DNA of 35,544 bases from Bacillota bacterium. GTDB lineage: Bacteria > Bacillota > Clostridia > Peptostreptococcales > Anaerovoracaceae. The DNA lies in contig JAEENW010000011.1 of the NCBI GenBank assembly GCA_016283945.1, forward strand, positions 1 to 35,544, read 5' to 3'. Under the pieces are notes generated by a model, which was not told where the DNA came from, searched no databases, and saw only the letters and a list, made by a program, of their open reading frames with translations. Below are positions 9,272-21,679 of this stretch, piece after piece. The first letter of the stretch is position 1. Each line of letters opens with the position of its first letter. The position numbers were made by a program, and so were the translations under genes.

Positions 9272-10438
9272 TCAGGCCTTCTTCTCTCCCAGCAACCTTA
9301 TGGCCAGGGTGCCGATCGCGAGCAGCACGAAGGTCAGCATGAACAGCGCGGTGTAGCTTCCCGTGGCGTCGTAGATCAGCCCCGTGATCATGTAGTTGAC
9401 CGCGCCGGCCGCGCTTCCCACCGCTCCTATGACGCCTGAGTAGCTGATCTTCTCCCTCGGGTCGGCCGTAAACCAGCTCGCGATCGCGGGCAGCGCGACC
9501 GAGCCTATGGGCGCGAGGAAGAAGTTGTTCATGTAGACCAGCACGAGCATCACCGGGTGGATGAAGAACATCAGACCGACGGTGCTGACCGCCCCGCCGA
9601 AGAGCGATATGTACAGGCAGGTCCTCAGGCCGAGCCTGTCGAGCATGAAGCCGTAGCAGAACTTGCCCAGAGCCATCGCGACCATCGAGCCTGATGAGGC
9701 CATCGCCGCGGCGGACGAGCTGTAGCCGAGGTCTCTCATGTGCGGCGTGAGCACGCCGGAGACCATGCAGCCCACGAGGTTGAGGACCGCCATCCCGACG
9801 CACATCAGCAGGAGGTCCCTCGAAGCCCTTATCCTGACCTTCTCCCCCGCGGCCGCCCTGACTGCGCCCTTCCTCTCGTTGAACATCAGGAACGACGCGA
9901 GCAGCGAGACTCCGGCCAGCACGGCGGCTGAGGCCGCGAAGGCGGTCCTCCAGCCGGCGGACTCGATGACGGAGTTCACTACCGGCGAGAACAGGGCTCC
10001 TCCGACTCCTGTGCCTACCATCGCGATGCCCGCGGCGGTGTTCGCCTTCTCGGGGTACCACTGCGTGATGACTATGGAGACCGGAAGGGTAGAGGCCAGC
10101 GACATCGTGAAGCCGCAGACCGAATAGATCAGATAGAAGGGGAGCAGGCCGCGCGCCAGCGAGAGGCAGGAGTAGGCCGCGCCCATGACTGCGATGGCGC
10201 AGCGCTGCACCCTGACCGTCCCTAGCCTGTTGAAGAGCGAGGGGCCGATCACGGAGCCGAACATCGCCGAGAAGAACATGATGGTCTGGTTCAGCGTGTA
10301 CTGTCCGCGGGTGAAGCCGAGGTCGGCCGTGACCGGGACTATGTACTGGGCGAAGGTGTTGTACACGATGCCCATGGTGAAGGTCATAATTATGAAGCCG
10401 CCGGCGACAACGAGCCCGCGGCCTTTGCTCTCATTCAT
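9272..10438 (-). CDS. MFS transporter (OxlT/MCT-like), paralogue A
   Basis: About 12 TM segments; GGFIIMTFTMGIVYNTFAQYIVPVTADLGFTRGQYTLNQTI; homologous to the adjacent upstream gene. Confidence 0.88.
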   Translation of the reverse strand: MNESKGRGLVVAGGFIIMTFTMGIVYNTFAQYIVPVTADLGFTRGQYTLNQTIMFFSAMFGSVIGPSLFNRLGTVRVQRCAIAVMGAAYSCLSLARGLLPFYLIYSVCGFTMSLASTLPVSIVITQWYPEKANTAAGIAMVGTGVGGALFSPVVNSVIESAGWRTAFAASAAVLAGVSLLASFLMFNERKGAVRAAAGEKVRIRASRDLLLMCVGMAVLNLVGCMVSGVLTPHMRDLGYSSSAAAMASSGSMVAMALGKFCYGFMLDRLGLRTCLYISLFGGAVSTVGLMFFIHPVMLVLVYMNNFFLAPIGSVALPAIASWFTADPREKISYSGVIGAVGSAAGAVNYMITGLIYDATGSYTALFMLTFVLLAIGTLAIRLLGEKKA

Positions 10439-10483
10439 AATGTCACCTCCGGCGGCTCAGGAGCCGCCCGGCGCTCTTTCAGC

Positions 10484-11671
10484 CTAACCCTTGTTGAACA
10501 TCCTCTGCGCGACCGGCACGAGCAGCGTCACTATGACGGCGAGCACCGCGAATACGGGGACGTAGCTCCCGAAGATGTCGCGCACGTAGCCCGCGACGGT
10601 GGTGCTGAGCGCTCCTCCGACTGAGCCCATGGCCATTATCGCGCCCATGGTCTCGCTGAGGTTGTCGCCCCTGCTGAAGTAGCTCGCGACCGCCCTGATG
10701 CCGACGCTTCCGTAGGCGCAGGTCAGGCAGCAGGCGAGATATACCGGTACCAGCATGATGGGATTGAAGAAGAAGGTCATGCCCAGAAGGCCGATAACGC
10801 CGCAGATCTGGGAGATCATGAAGCACTTCTGTATGCCTATGCGGTCGAGCAGTATTCCGTAGATGAACTTGCCGACGGCGAGCACTATCATCGAGCCCGA
10901 GGAGACTAGCGCGGTGAAGGCCGGGCTGTAGCCTATGTCCCTGAGGTAGGGTACGGCCACGTACATGATGACGCAGCCGGTGAAGTTCATCGCCATGGAG
11001 ACGGCGCCGAAGCGGTAAGCCCTCGGGTCGACGGGGTTCTTGGCCTTCTTCGCCTCGGGGGCAGCCTTCTGCTCCTTCTCGGCGGCGAGAGCCTCGGGAT
11101 TCCTCTTGAGCAGTATGAAGGCAGGGATGCAGTTGATGATCAGGGCGGCGATGCCCATCACCCTGAAGGCGGTCCTCCAGCCGTAGCCGGTGATGACGCT
11201 GTTGACGATCACGTTGAGCAGCCCTCCGCCTATGCCGCTGCCTACGGCGGTGATGCCGATGGCGGTGTTGGCTCCGCTCCTGAACCACTCGCCTATGAGT
11301 ATGGCCATGGGCATGGAGCAGGTGAGGTTCATGCACATGCCCTCGAGGAAGGAGAGCAGGTAGAACTGCCAGAGCTGCGTGGCGCCGGACTCGATGATGT
11401 AGCAGGCGCTGCCGACCACCGCGGCGACTCTGACCACGTTGATCAGCCCGAGCTTCCTGTAGAGCTTGGGCGCGGTGAGGGAGCAGATGATCCCCGAGAT
11501 GAAGATCATGGTCTGCGCTATGGAGAACTGGCCCCTCGTAAATCCGAGATCCTCGGTTATGGGGATGATGTACAGCGAGAAGCAGTTGGAGTAGAGTCCC
11601 ATGGTCATGAAGAAGAACAGGAATCCTCCCGCGACTATGAGCCACTTTCTGTTTTCAGCTTTACTGTTCAT
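10484..11671 (-). CDS. MFS transporter (OxlT/MCT-like), paralogue B
   Basis: GGFLFFFMTMGLYSNCFSLYIIPITEDLGFTRGQFSIAQTM; multi-TM; same architecture as paralogue A. Confidence 0.88.
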   Translation of the reverse strand: MNSKAENRKWLIVAGGFLFFFMTMGLYSNCFSLYIIPITEDLGFTRGQFSIAQTMIFISGIICSLTAPKLYRKLGLINVVRVAAVVGSACYIIESGATQLWQFYLLSFLEGMCMNLTCSMPMAILIGEWFRSGANTAIGITAVGSGIGGGLLNVIVNSVITGYGWRTAFRVMGIAALIINCIPAFILLKRNPEALAAEKEQKAAPEAKKAKNPVDPRAYRFGAVSMAMNFTGCVIMYVAVPYLRDIGYSPAFTALVSSGSMIVLAVGKFIYGILLDRIGIQKCFMISQICGVIGLLGMTFFFNPIMLVPVYLACCLTCAYGSVGIRAVASYFSRGDNLSETMGAIMAMGSVGGALSTTVAGYVRDIFGSYVPVFAVLAVIVTLLVPVAQRMFNKG

Positions 11672-11746
11672 TAGCGTTCCTTTTCCGTCAAATTAAAGAG
11701 CCTTGATCACAAGGCTCCTTTTCTGCGTATTCAGTTGCCGGTGCGT

Positions 11747-11977
11747 CTACTGAGCATTGTCCTCAACGAACTTGACGAGATTGCTCACGAGCTTGAACTG
11801 CTCGGCCTGATCGTCAGGGATCTCGATGTCGAACGTCTCCTCGATAGCCATGATGATCTCGACCGCGTCCAGGGAGTCGGCCTCCAGGTCCTTGGTGAGA
11901 TTGGTGTCCATGGTGATATCGCTCGGATCGACGTCGAGCTGCTGGGCAATGATCTGCTGGATCTTTTCAAAGATCAT
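11747..11977 (-). CDS. acpP: Acyl carrier protein
   Basis: MIFEKIQQIIAQQLDVDPSDITMDTNLTKDLEADSLDAVEIIMAIEETFDIEIPDD: DSL phosphopantetheine site. Confidence 0.95.
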   Translation of the reverse strand: MIFEKIQQIIAQQLDVDPSDITMDTNLTKDLEADSLDAVEIIMAIEETFDIEIPDDQAEQFKLVSNLVKFVEDNAQ

Positions 11978-12097
11978 TGTTTTACCTCCGATTTGACATG
12001 AGGATCCGAAGGGGATCCCTAAATTACTGTACCAGTATAGAGGAGAGTTATGTAGATTGCAAGGATTTTTCTGTGTAATTTCAATCAATTCCGGCTT

Positions 12098-13978
<1,881 letters not shown>

Positions 13979-14152
13979 GGGCTGTATGATATCATATTTT
14001 GCGCCCGCGCGCCACAGTGCGGGCGTTATTGAGCGGGGACCCGCGGCTGTTTTCGGGGGAGCAGGCGCCCAGCGCTCCGGCGCCTCCCGCCCTGTTCAAG
14101 AAGACGCTGCTGTGGTAAAATCTTTCAGAGGAAATATCCCCGCGGGAAGGCG

Positions 14153-14185
14153 AAAAAATGCCCGCCTCCCATGCGGGAAGCGGGC
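14153..14185 (-). terminator. Rho-independent terminator after ferredoxin (- strand)
   Basis: Minus strand GCCCGC-t-TCCC-gcat-GGGA-g-GCGGGC followed by ATTTTTT. Confidence 0.8.
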
Positions 14186-14221
14186 GTGCCTTCGTTCTTA
14201 TATTCGATTTAAACTATCGAA

Positions 14222-14392
14222 CTAAGCCTGCTCAGGGGCTCCTACGGGGCAAACGTTGGCGCAGTTGCCGCACTCGATGCACTTTTCGGCGTCGATGACG
14301 TACTTGCCGTCTCCCTCGGAGATGGCTTCTACGGGGCACTCGGCAGCGCAGGCGCCGCAGGCGAGGCAAGCATCAGAAATTACAAATGCCAT
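14222..14392 (-). CDS. 2[4Fe-4S] ferredoxin (56 aa, absent from the ORF track)
   Basis: Translation MAFVISDACLACGACAAECPVEAISEGDGKYVIDAEKCIECGNCANVCPVGAPEQA*; two CxxCxxCxxxCP clusters; AGGAGG RBS upstream. Confidence 0.96.
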   Translation of the reverse strand: MAFVISDACLACGACAAECPVEAISEGDGKYVIDAEKCIECGNCANVCPVGAPEQA

Positions 14393-14440
14393 AGTTGTTT
14401 CCTCCTATATGACTACCAAGGCTGAAATTTCAAACCATAA

Positions 14441-14468
14441 ATAATATAGCAAAAAAGAGGACTGTCAA
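14441..14468 (-). promoter_or_regulatory. Sigma70-type promoter for ferredoxin
   Basis: Minus strand TTGACA, 16 bp, TATTAT upstream of the ferredoxin start. Confidence 0.65.
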
Positions 14469-14487
14469 CAAGGAGTATTCGTCAAAT

Positions 14488-15342
14488 TTGAGTGAAGCTC
14501 CTGAGATGACGCGGAGAAGAACTGAAATGACCATTTACGGACTGTCGGGAAGATCGGGGACCGGAAAGAGCTACCGCGCGGCTGAGCTGTGCGGGCGCCT
14601 GGGGATCGAGGCCATCATCGACGACGGGCTCTTCATATATCAGAACGAGGTCCACGGGATCTCGGCTAAGAAGCAGCCGACGAAGATAGGCGCGGTCAAG
14701 TGCGCTCTCTTCACGGACGACGCGCACAGGGACTCCGTGGCGAAGAGCATAGAGGAGGCCGCTCCCGGGAGCATACTTATACTGGGGACCTCCGACCGCA
14801 TGGTGAGGAACATAGCAGAAAGGCTGGGGCTTCCCGAGCCCTCGGAGATCATCCACATAGAGGAGATCGCGACGCAGGACGAGATGAAGAAGGCCCGCGA
14901 CAGCCGCGACGGCTCGGGGACTCACGTCATACCGGCGCCGACCTTCCAGGTTAAGAAGCAGTTCAGCGGATACTTCCTCGACCCCAAGAGGGGCTTCCGC
15001 TCGGTGCTCGACCGCGCCGACGTGCCCCACGACAAGACCATAGTGAGACCGACTTACAGCTACCTCGGGAGCTTCAGCATATCTGACAAGGTCATAAGCG
15101 ATATCGCCGAGCACTTCGCGGAGCGCACGGACGGGATAGCCGAGGTCCTCTGGGTCGCGAGCGCCACCGGCGACGAGGGCACCTACGTGAGGATCATAGT
15201 CCGGGCAGAGTACGGGAAGAACGCGAGGAGCGCAGCGCTTGAGCTCCAGCGCCGGATAAGCGAGGGCGTCGCCTTTATGACGGCCTTCAACGTGCTCGGG
15301 GTGGAGGTCGAGATCCGCGATTTCAAGTTCGCTGATATGTGA
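14488..15342 (+). CDS. P-loop NTPase with C-terminal Asp23/Gls24-like domain, function unknown
   Basis: IYGLSGRSGTGKSYRAAELC Walker A. C-terminal GSFSISDKVISDIAEHFAERTDGIAEVLWV...YVRIIVRAEYGKNARSAALELQRRISEGVAFMTAFNVLGVEVEIRDFKF resembles Asp23. Start ambiguous (TTG 14488 or ATG 14509/14527). Confidence 0.75.
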   Translation: MSEAPEMTRRRTEMTIYGLSGRSGTGKSYRAAELCGRLGIEAIIDDGLFIYQNEVHGISAKKQPTKIGAVKCALFTDDAHRDSVAKSIEEAAPGSILILGTSDRMVRNIAERLGLPEPSEIIHIEEIATQDEMKKARDSRDGSGTHVIPAPTFQVKKQFSGYFLDPKRGFRSVLDRADVPHDKTIVRPTYSYLGSFSISDKVISDIAEHFAERTDGIAEVLWVASATGDEGTYVRIIVRAEYGKNARSAALELQRRISEGVAFMTAFNVLGVEVEIRDFKFADM

Positions 15343-15354
15343 CGGAGAAAAGCA

Positions 15355-16767
15355 ATGAAGAACAACAGAGCGCTGAAGCTTATAATATTCCTCCTCCCGC
15401 TGATCTGCGGGACCGCGGGCTTCGTCTCGGCGGGCGAGAGGCTGCTGGATTCCATGTTCTTCTGCGTGCAGATGTACGTGCTGAACTACCCGTACATCCC
15501 GCCTAACGCCCTGGTGGAGATTGCGCGCTGGACGGCCCCCTTTGTGTCCGCCTACAGCGTGCTGATGATCGCTTCCACGGTCAGAGAGAGGCTGAAGGAC
15601 ATGATCAGAAGCCGCAGGCCGGATTCCGTCGCCGTATACGGGCCGGAGGAGCTGAGAGCGCCTCTCCTTGCGGCGCTCGGAAAGCGCGGCGTAGCGGGCG
15701 GGACCGCCCCCTCGCGGGCCGCCGGCCACATACTGCTCTGGGACGAGGAGGAGAACCTCCGCTTTCTGGAGAGGAACAGGGACGCGCTCGCCGGAAAGGA
15801 CGTCTATCTGAAGAGCAGCTCCCTCCCCGCGCAGGCGGCCGCCGGCGCTCAGCTCCACATCTTCTGCCCGGAGGAGACCGCGGCGAGGCTCTACTGGAAG
15901 GAGCGCTGCCTCTATGAGGATTCACTCGCGCGGGGCCACCGCATGAGCGTCGTCATCATCGGCTTCGGCAGGCTCGGAAGCGGGCTACTAAGCTTCGGGT
16001 TGCAGAACAACATATTCTCGCCGGAGCAGCGGATAGAATACCACGTCTTCGGCGGAGATCCCTCATATCTCAAGATACATCACGAACTGAACGGGCTGCG
16101 GGACGCGGTCATCTTCCACAGTGAGCCCTGGGAGGACAGCCTTCCCCTGCTCGAGGAAGCCGGACGCGTCATAGTCCTTCAGCAGGAGGGGCAGACGGAG
16201 CTGCTCTCCCGCATGCTGCTCGCGCTCAAGGCGCGACGGATAGACGTCTTTTCCGCCGGAGAGGCCGGGCTAGGGATACTGGGCGGGGACAGGATAAACT
16301 GCTTCCCGTGGACCGAGGCAGCCTTCAGGCCTGAGAACATACTGAGCGAGGAGCTCTACCGCCGCGCGAAGGCGCTCAACCTGCGCTATGCCCACCTCTA
16401 TCAGGGAGTTCAGGAGACGGAGGAGGCGCTGGACGCCGAGTGGGAGAAGCTCGATACCTTCACCCGCTATTCGAATATAAGCTCCGCGGATTATCACGAG
16501 GTCCGGCTGAGGATGCTCGAGGCTATGGGCGAGCCCGCCGACGCCGGCGCGATATCGCCCGGGCGCATGGAGCTGCTCGCGGAGCTCGAGCACATGCGCT
16601 GGTGCCGCTACCACCTGCTGAACAACTGGAGCTATGGCGTTCCCGAAGGCGGAAAGAACAAGGACGCCGCGCGGCGCGTGCACCGCGACCTGAAGTCCTA
16701 CGCGGAGCTCAGCGAGGCGGAGAAGCAGAAGGACCGCGACGCCGTGAGGGTGATGCTGGAGCTGTGA
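15355..16767 (+). CDS. Membrane-anchored TrkA_N/RCK-like Rossmann protein with C-terminal RyR domain
   Basis: Two N-terminal hydrophobic helices; MSVVIIGFGRLGSGLL Rossmann GxGxxG; C-terminal ELLAELEHMRWCRYHLLNNWSYGVPEGGKNKDAARRVHRDLKSYAELSEAEKQKDRDAVRVM fits the bacterial RyR pattern. Confidence 0.78.
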   Translation: MKNNRALKLIIFLLPLICGTAGFVSAGERLLDSMFFCVQMYVLNYPYIPPNALVEIARWTAPFVSAYSVLMIASTVRERLKDMIRSRRPDSVAVYGPEELRAPLLAALGKRGVAGGTAPSRAAGHILLWDEEENLRFLERNRDALAGKDVYLKSSSLPAQAAAGAQLHIFCPEETAARLYWKERCLYEDSLARGHRMSVVIIGFGRLGSGLLSFGLQNNIFSPEQRIEYHVFGGDPSYLKIHHELNGLRDAVIFHSEPWEDSLPLLEEAGRVIVLQQEGQTELLSRMLLALKARRIDVFSAGEAGLGILGGDRINCFPWTEAAFRPENILSEELYRRAKALNLRYAHLYQGVQETEEALDAEWEKLDTFTRYSNISSADYHEVRLRMLEAMGEPADAGAISPGRMELLAELEHMRWCRYHLLNNWSYGVPEGGKNKDAARRVHRDLKSYAELSEAEKQKDRDAVRVMLEL

Positions 16768-16800
16768 TGGAGCGGCCCGGAGCGGCCGTGTGAGGTGAAT

Positions 16801-19407
16801 ATGTCAAAACTGCTGTATAAAACCGTCGCCGGCGAGAGGCCGCAGGGAAAACCGTACGTCTATTTCTCCTGCCATCCGGATGATCTTGAGGCATACTTCG
16901 GGGAATACGCCCCGAAGATCATGAACATACAGGACTGCGCGTTCTGGTATGAGTCGGAGCCGGAAGCCGCCTGGGACGCGGAGGAGCTGGAGGCTGAGCT
17001 TTCGCAGATGCAGCTCTTCGTGATGCCGGTCACCACGAAGCTGCTGAGCTCCCCGAACCGGGCTATGGACGCCGAGTTTCCCATGGCGCTGCGAAGGCAC
17101 ATACCTGTCCTCCCTCTCATGATGGAGAGCGGTCTTTCTGAGCTCTATTCCCGCCGCTTCGGCGACCTTCAGTATCTGGATCCGAACGACAGCGACGATA
17201 CGAGGCGGAGCTTCGGGGAGGCGCTCAGCTCTTACATAAGGTCGACCCTCGTCAGCGACGAGACCGCGAAGAGGGTGCGGGCGGCCTTTGACGCCTACAT
17301 CTTCCTCAGCTACCGCAAGAAGGACCGCAGGCAGGCGCAGGAGCTGATGCGCCTGATCCACAGCAACCCCGCGTGCCGCGATATCGCGATCTGGTACGAC
17401 GAGTTCCTGACCCCGGGCGAGGACTTCAACCGGGCCATCGAGGAGATGCTCGAAAAGAGCGACTTTCTGGCCCTGGCTGTGACGCCCAACCTGGTGAACG
17501 AGGCCAACTACGTCATGACGAACGAGTATCCCGCCGCGCTGGAGCGGGGCAAGCCCGTGCTGCCTGTGGAGATGGTCGAGACCGACCGGAGCGAGCTCGA
17601 AGCGCACTACGAGGGGCTTCCGCCCTGCGTCCCCGGAAGGGACAGCGAGGAGTTCAGGGAAGCCCTTGCGGGAAAGCTCAGAGGGCTCGCGCTCTCCGAG
17701 AGCGGGGACCGTCCGGAGCACAACTACCTCATAGGCCTCGCGTACCTGGACGGGATCGATGTGGAGGTCGATCCGCGGCGCGCGGAAGAGCTCATAAGAG
17801 GCGCCGCGGAAGCCGGAGTGCCCGAGGCGATGGAGAAGCTGGCCTCGATGTACGAGTCCGGGAAGGGCGTCGAGCGGGATCTCAGCGAGGGGCTCGAATG
17901 GAGACGCAGGCATACGGTGAAGCTGATGGAGGACTTCTCGGCAGGAGGGCCGAGCGTGGAGAAGTTTTACGATATCGTCCGCGATCTTCTGGTTCTCGGA
18001 GACGCAAGGATGGCGCTTCACCTGACGGATGACGCTCTTGAGTCCTATGAGATGGCGAGCAATCACGCTTTAAATCTCGCGGCTATCGGAAAGAAGGAAT
18101 ACTTCCATATACTCGCGGTCAGTCTCGACAGGCTCGCGCTCGCCGAAGAGGAGAAGGGCGATATGGCTGCCGCGGCTGAGCAGCTCGGGAAGGCTCTCAC
18201 CATAGCGGAAGCGCTCGCGCAGGCAACAGGTTCGGAGAGCTCGCGGCTCTACCTGTCCCGCTTATACAGAAGGCTCGGTCATATCGCGGAGTCCGGAGGA
18301 GAGCTCTCATCCTCCGTGGAATACTACAGGAAGTCTCTCGCCGTAAGGGAGGCTCTGGCCGCCGAGACCGGTTCCGCCGAGTCGCGCTACGATCTGTCCG
18401 ACAGCTATCTGGGGCTTGGAAGCGCGGCGGAATCTATGGGAGACCTTGCCCTCGCCCGTGAATACTATGAGAAGGCTCTCGCGATCCGGGAGCAGCTGTC
18501 AAAGGAGTCGGGGGCGAGAAGATACCGCCGGGGGCTGGCGGTCGTGCTCGGCAGCCTGGGCGATCTGTCGAAGGAGGAGAACGATCTGCCCGCCGCCCGC
18601 CAATACTACAGCCGCAGCCTGGAGATTTGCGAAGCGATCGGAGACGAGACCGGAAGCCTGGATTCATACCGCGACGTGGCGATATGCCGTTTGAATCTCG
18701 GAGGCATGGCGATGTCTGAGGACGACCTGCCCTCAGCGCGCCGGCACTTTGAGTACAGCTTCAGGCTCTGCAAGGCCCTTAATAACGTTGCCGCGACCGT
18801 CAGGTCCCGGCTCGACCTGGGCTCGTGCTGCAACAGCCTCGGCAACCTCGCCGAGGCCGAAGGAGACTATGAAAAGGCGAGGGAGTATTACGGTATGGCC
18901 CTCGAGATAGAAGAGGCCGTCGCCTCCGAGACCGGCACCGCCGCCTCAAGGCGCTCTCTGTCGGTCGCTCTCAGCAATCTCGGCGACGCTGTCAAGAGCG
19001 GGGGAGACCTGTCAGAGGCGCTGAAGTACTATGAGAGGAGCCTCGAGATAAGGGAGGAGCTGGCGCGTGAGACCGAGCTCATCCAGGCGAGAAAAGACCT
19101 CGCCGCGGCCTGTCTGCGTCTCGCTGAAGCCGCAGCCGACGCGGGGGACATACCCAGGGCGGAGAGCTGCTACGAAAGATTTCTCAAGCTGAGAGAGGAG
19201 CTGGCTGAGAAGGAGGACAGCGATGACTCGCTCGTCGAGCTCGCCACCGCGTATTTTCTGTTCGGGTGCTTCTGCGGACTGCGTCTGGGCGATAAGGAGA
19301 GAGCGGGGGATATGTTCCGCAAGCTCATTGTGCTTTCGGAGGGGCGCGGCGGATCGGGCCTTGAGGATCTCAGGGAGCAGGCGGAGATGATGCTCAGATT
19401 ATTATGA
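16801..19407 (+). CDS. Tandem TIR-like / Sel1 / TPR-like repeat protein
   Basis: TIR-like halves: YVYFSCHPDD...LLSSPNRAMDAEFPMALRRHIPVLPLMME and AYIFLSYRKKDRRQAQELM...AIWYDEFLTPGEDFNRAIEEMLEKSDFLALAVTPNLVNEANYVMTNEYPAALERGKPVLPVEM. Then Sel1-like AEELIRGAAEAGVPEAMEKLASMYESGKGVERD and helical repeats. ATG 16801 follows GAGGTG. Confidence 0.85.
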   Translation: MSKLLYKTVAGERPQGKPYVYFSCHPDDLEAYFGEYAPKIMNIQDCAFWYESEPEAAWDAEELEAELSQMQLFVMPVTTKLLSSPNRAMDAEFPMALRRHIPVLPLMMESGLSELYSRRFGDLQYLDPNDSDDTRRSFGEALSSYIRSTLVSDETAKRVRAAFDAYIFLSYRKKDRRQAQELMRLIHSNPACRDIAIWYDEFLTPGEDFNRAIEEMLEKSDFLALAVTPNLVNEANYVMTNEYPAALERGKPVLPVEMVETDRSELEAHYEGLPPCVPGRDSEEFREALAGKLRGLALSESGDRPEHNYLIGLAYLDGIDVEVDPRRAEELIRGAAEAGVPEAMEKLASMYESGKGVERDLSEGLEWRRRHTVKLMEDFSAGGPSVEKFYDIVRDLLVLGDARMALHLTDDALESYEMASNHALNLAAIGKKEYFHILAVSLDRLALAEEEKGDMAAAAEQLGKALTIAEALAQATGSESSRLYLSRLYRRLGHIAESGGELSSSVEYYRKSLAVREALAAETGSAESRYDLSDSYLGLGSAAESMGDLALAREYYEKALAIREQLSKESGARRYRRGLAVVLGSLGDLSKEENDLPAARQYYSRSLEICEAIGDETGSLDSYRDVAICRLNLGGMAMSEDDLPSARRHFEYSFRLCKALNNVAATVRSRLDLGSCCNSLGNLAEAEGDYEKAREYYGMALEIEEAVASETGTAASRRSLSVALSNLGDAVKSGGDLSEALKYYERSLEIREELARETELIQARKDLAAACLRLAEAAADAGDIPRAESCYERFLKLREELAEKEDSDDSLVELATAYFLFGCFCGLRLGDKERAGDMFRKLIVLSEGRGGSGLEDLREQAEMMLRLL
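18157..19287 (+). repeat. Eight TPR-like protein repeats (seven of exactly 47 aa, one of 48 aa)
   Basis: Consensus G-D-L-x-x-A-x-x-Y-Y-x-x-[AS]-L-x-I-x-E-x-L-x-x-E-T-G-S-x-x-S-R-x-D-L-x-x-x-x-x-x-L-G-x-x-A-x-S-x aligned by hand. Confidence 0.85.
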
Positions 19408-19446
19408 ATTTAGAGTGAAGAATCCCTCGCGACCCGTTTTTTCGTA

Positions 19447-19474
19447 TTGACAAGAGGGCGCAGGTGGCTATAAT
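19447..19474 (+). promoter_or_regulatory. Sigma70-type groESL promoter
   Basis: TTGACA (19447-19452), 16 bp, TATAAT (19469-19474). Confidence 0.85.
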
Positions 19475-19478
19475 GGTT

Positions 19479-21465
<1,987 letters not shown>

Positions 21466-21497
21466 TCGCGCTTCCCTAAAGCGAATAACAGCTCAAA

Positions 21498-21532
21498 GAG
21501 CGGCGCTTCCCGCACAGGGAGGCGCCGCTTTT
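21498..21532 (+). terminator. Rho-independent terminator after groEL
   Basis: GCGGCGCTTCCC-gcaca-GGGAGGCGCCGC followed by TTTT. Confidence 0.9.
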
Positions 21533-21679
21533 AATGTGATCAGGATCCCGCGTCAGACGCGGGGCCGCTCTTTGTCCCGCGATCTTGGCTTTGCCCGGCG
21601 CGGCGATCGGTGATACAATACGATAAGTATTTGTATTATGGGTAAGGGCGGCCGCGGAGCGGCCGTCCGGTGAGGCAGC

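Noticed and set aside
16804-18066. 420-aa minus-strand ORF opposite the TIR gene
   Set aside because: No recognisable motifs; the plus-strand frame carries TIR/Sel1/repeat structure.
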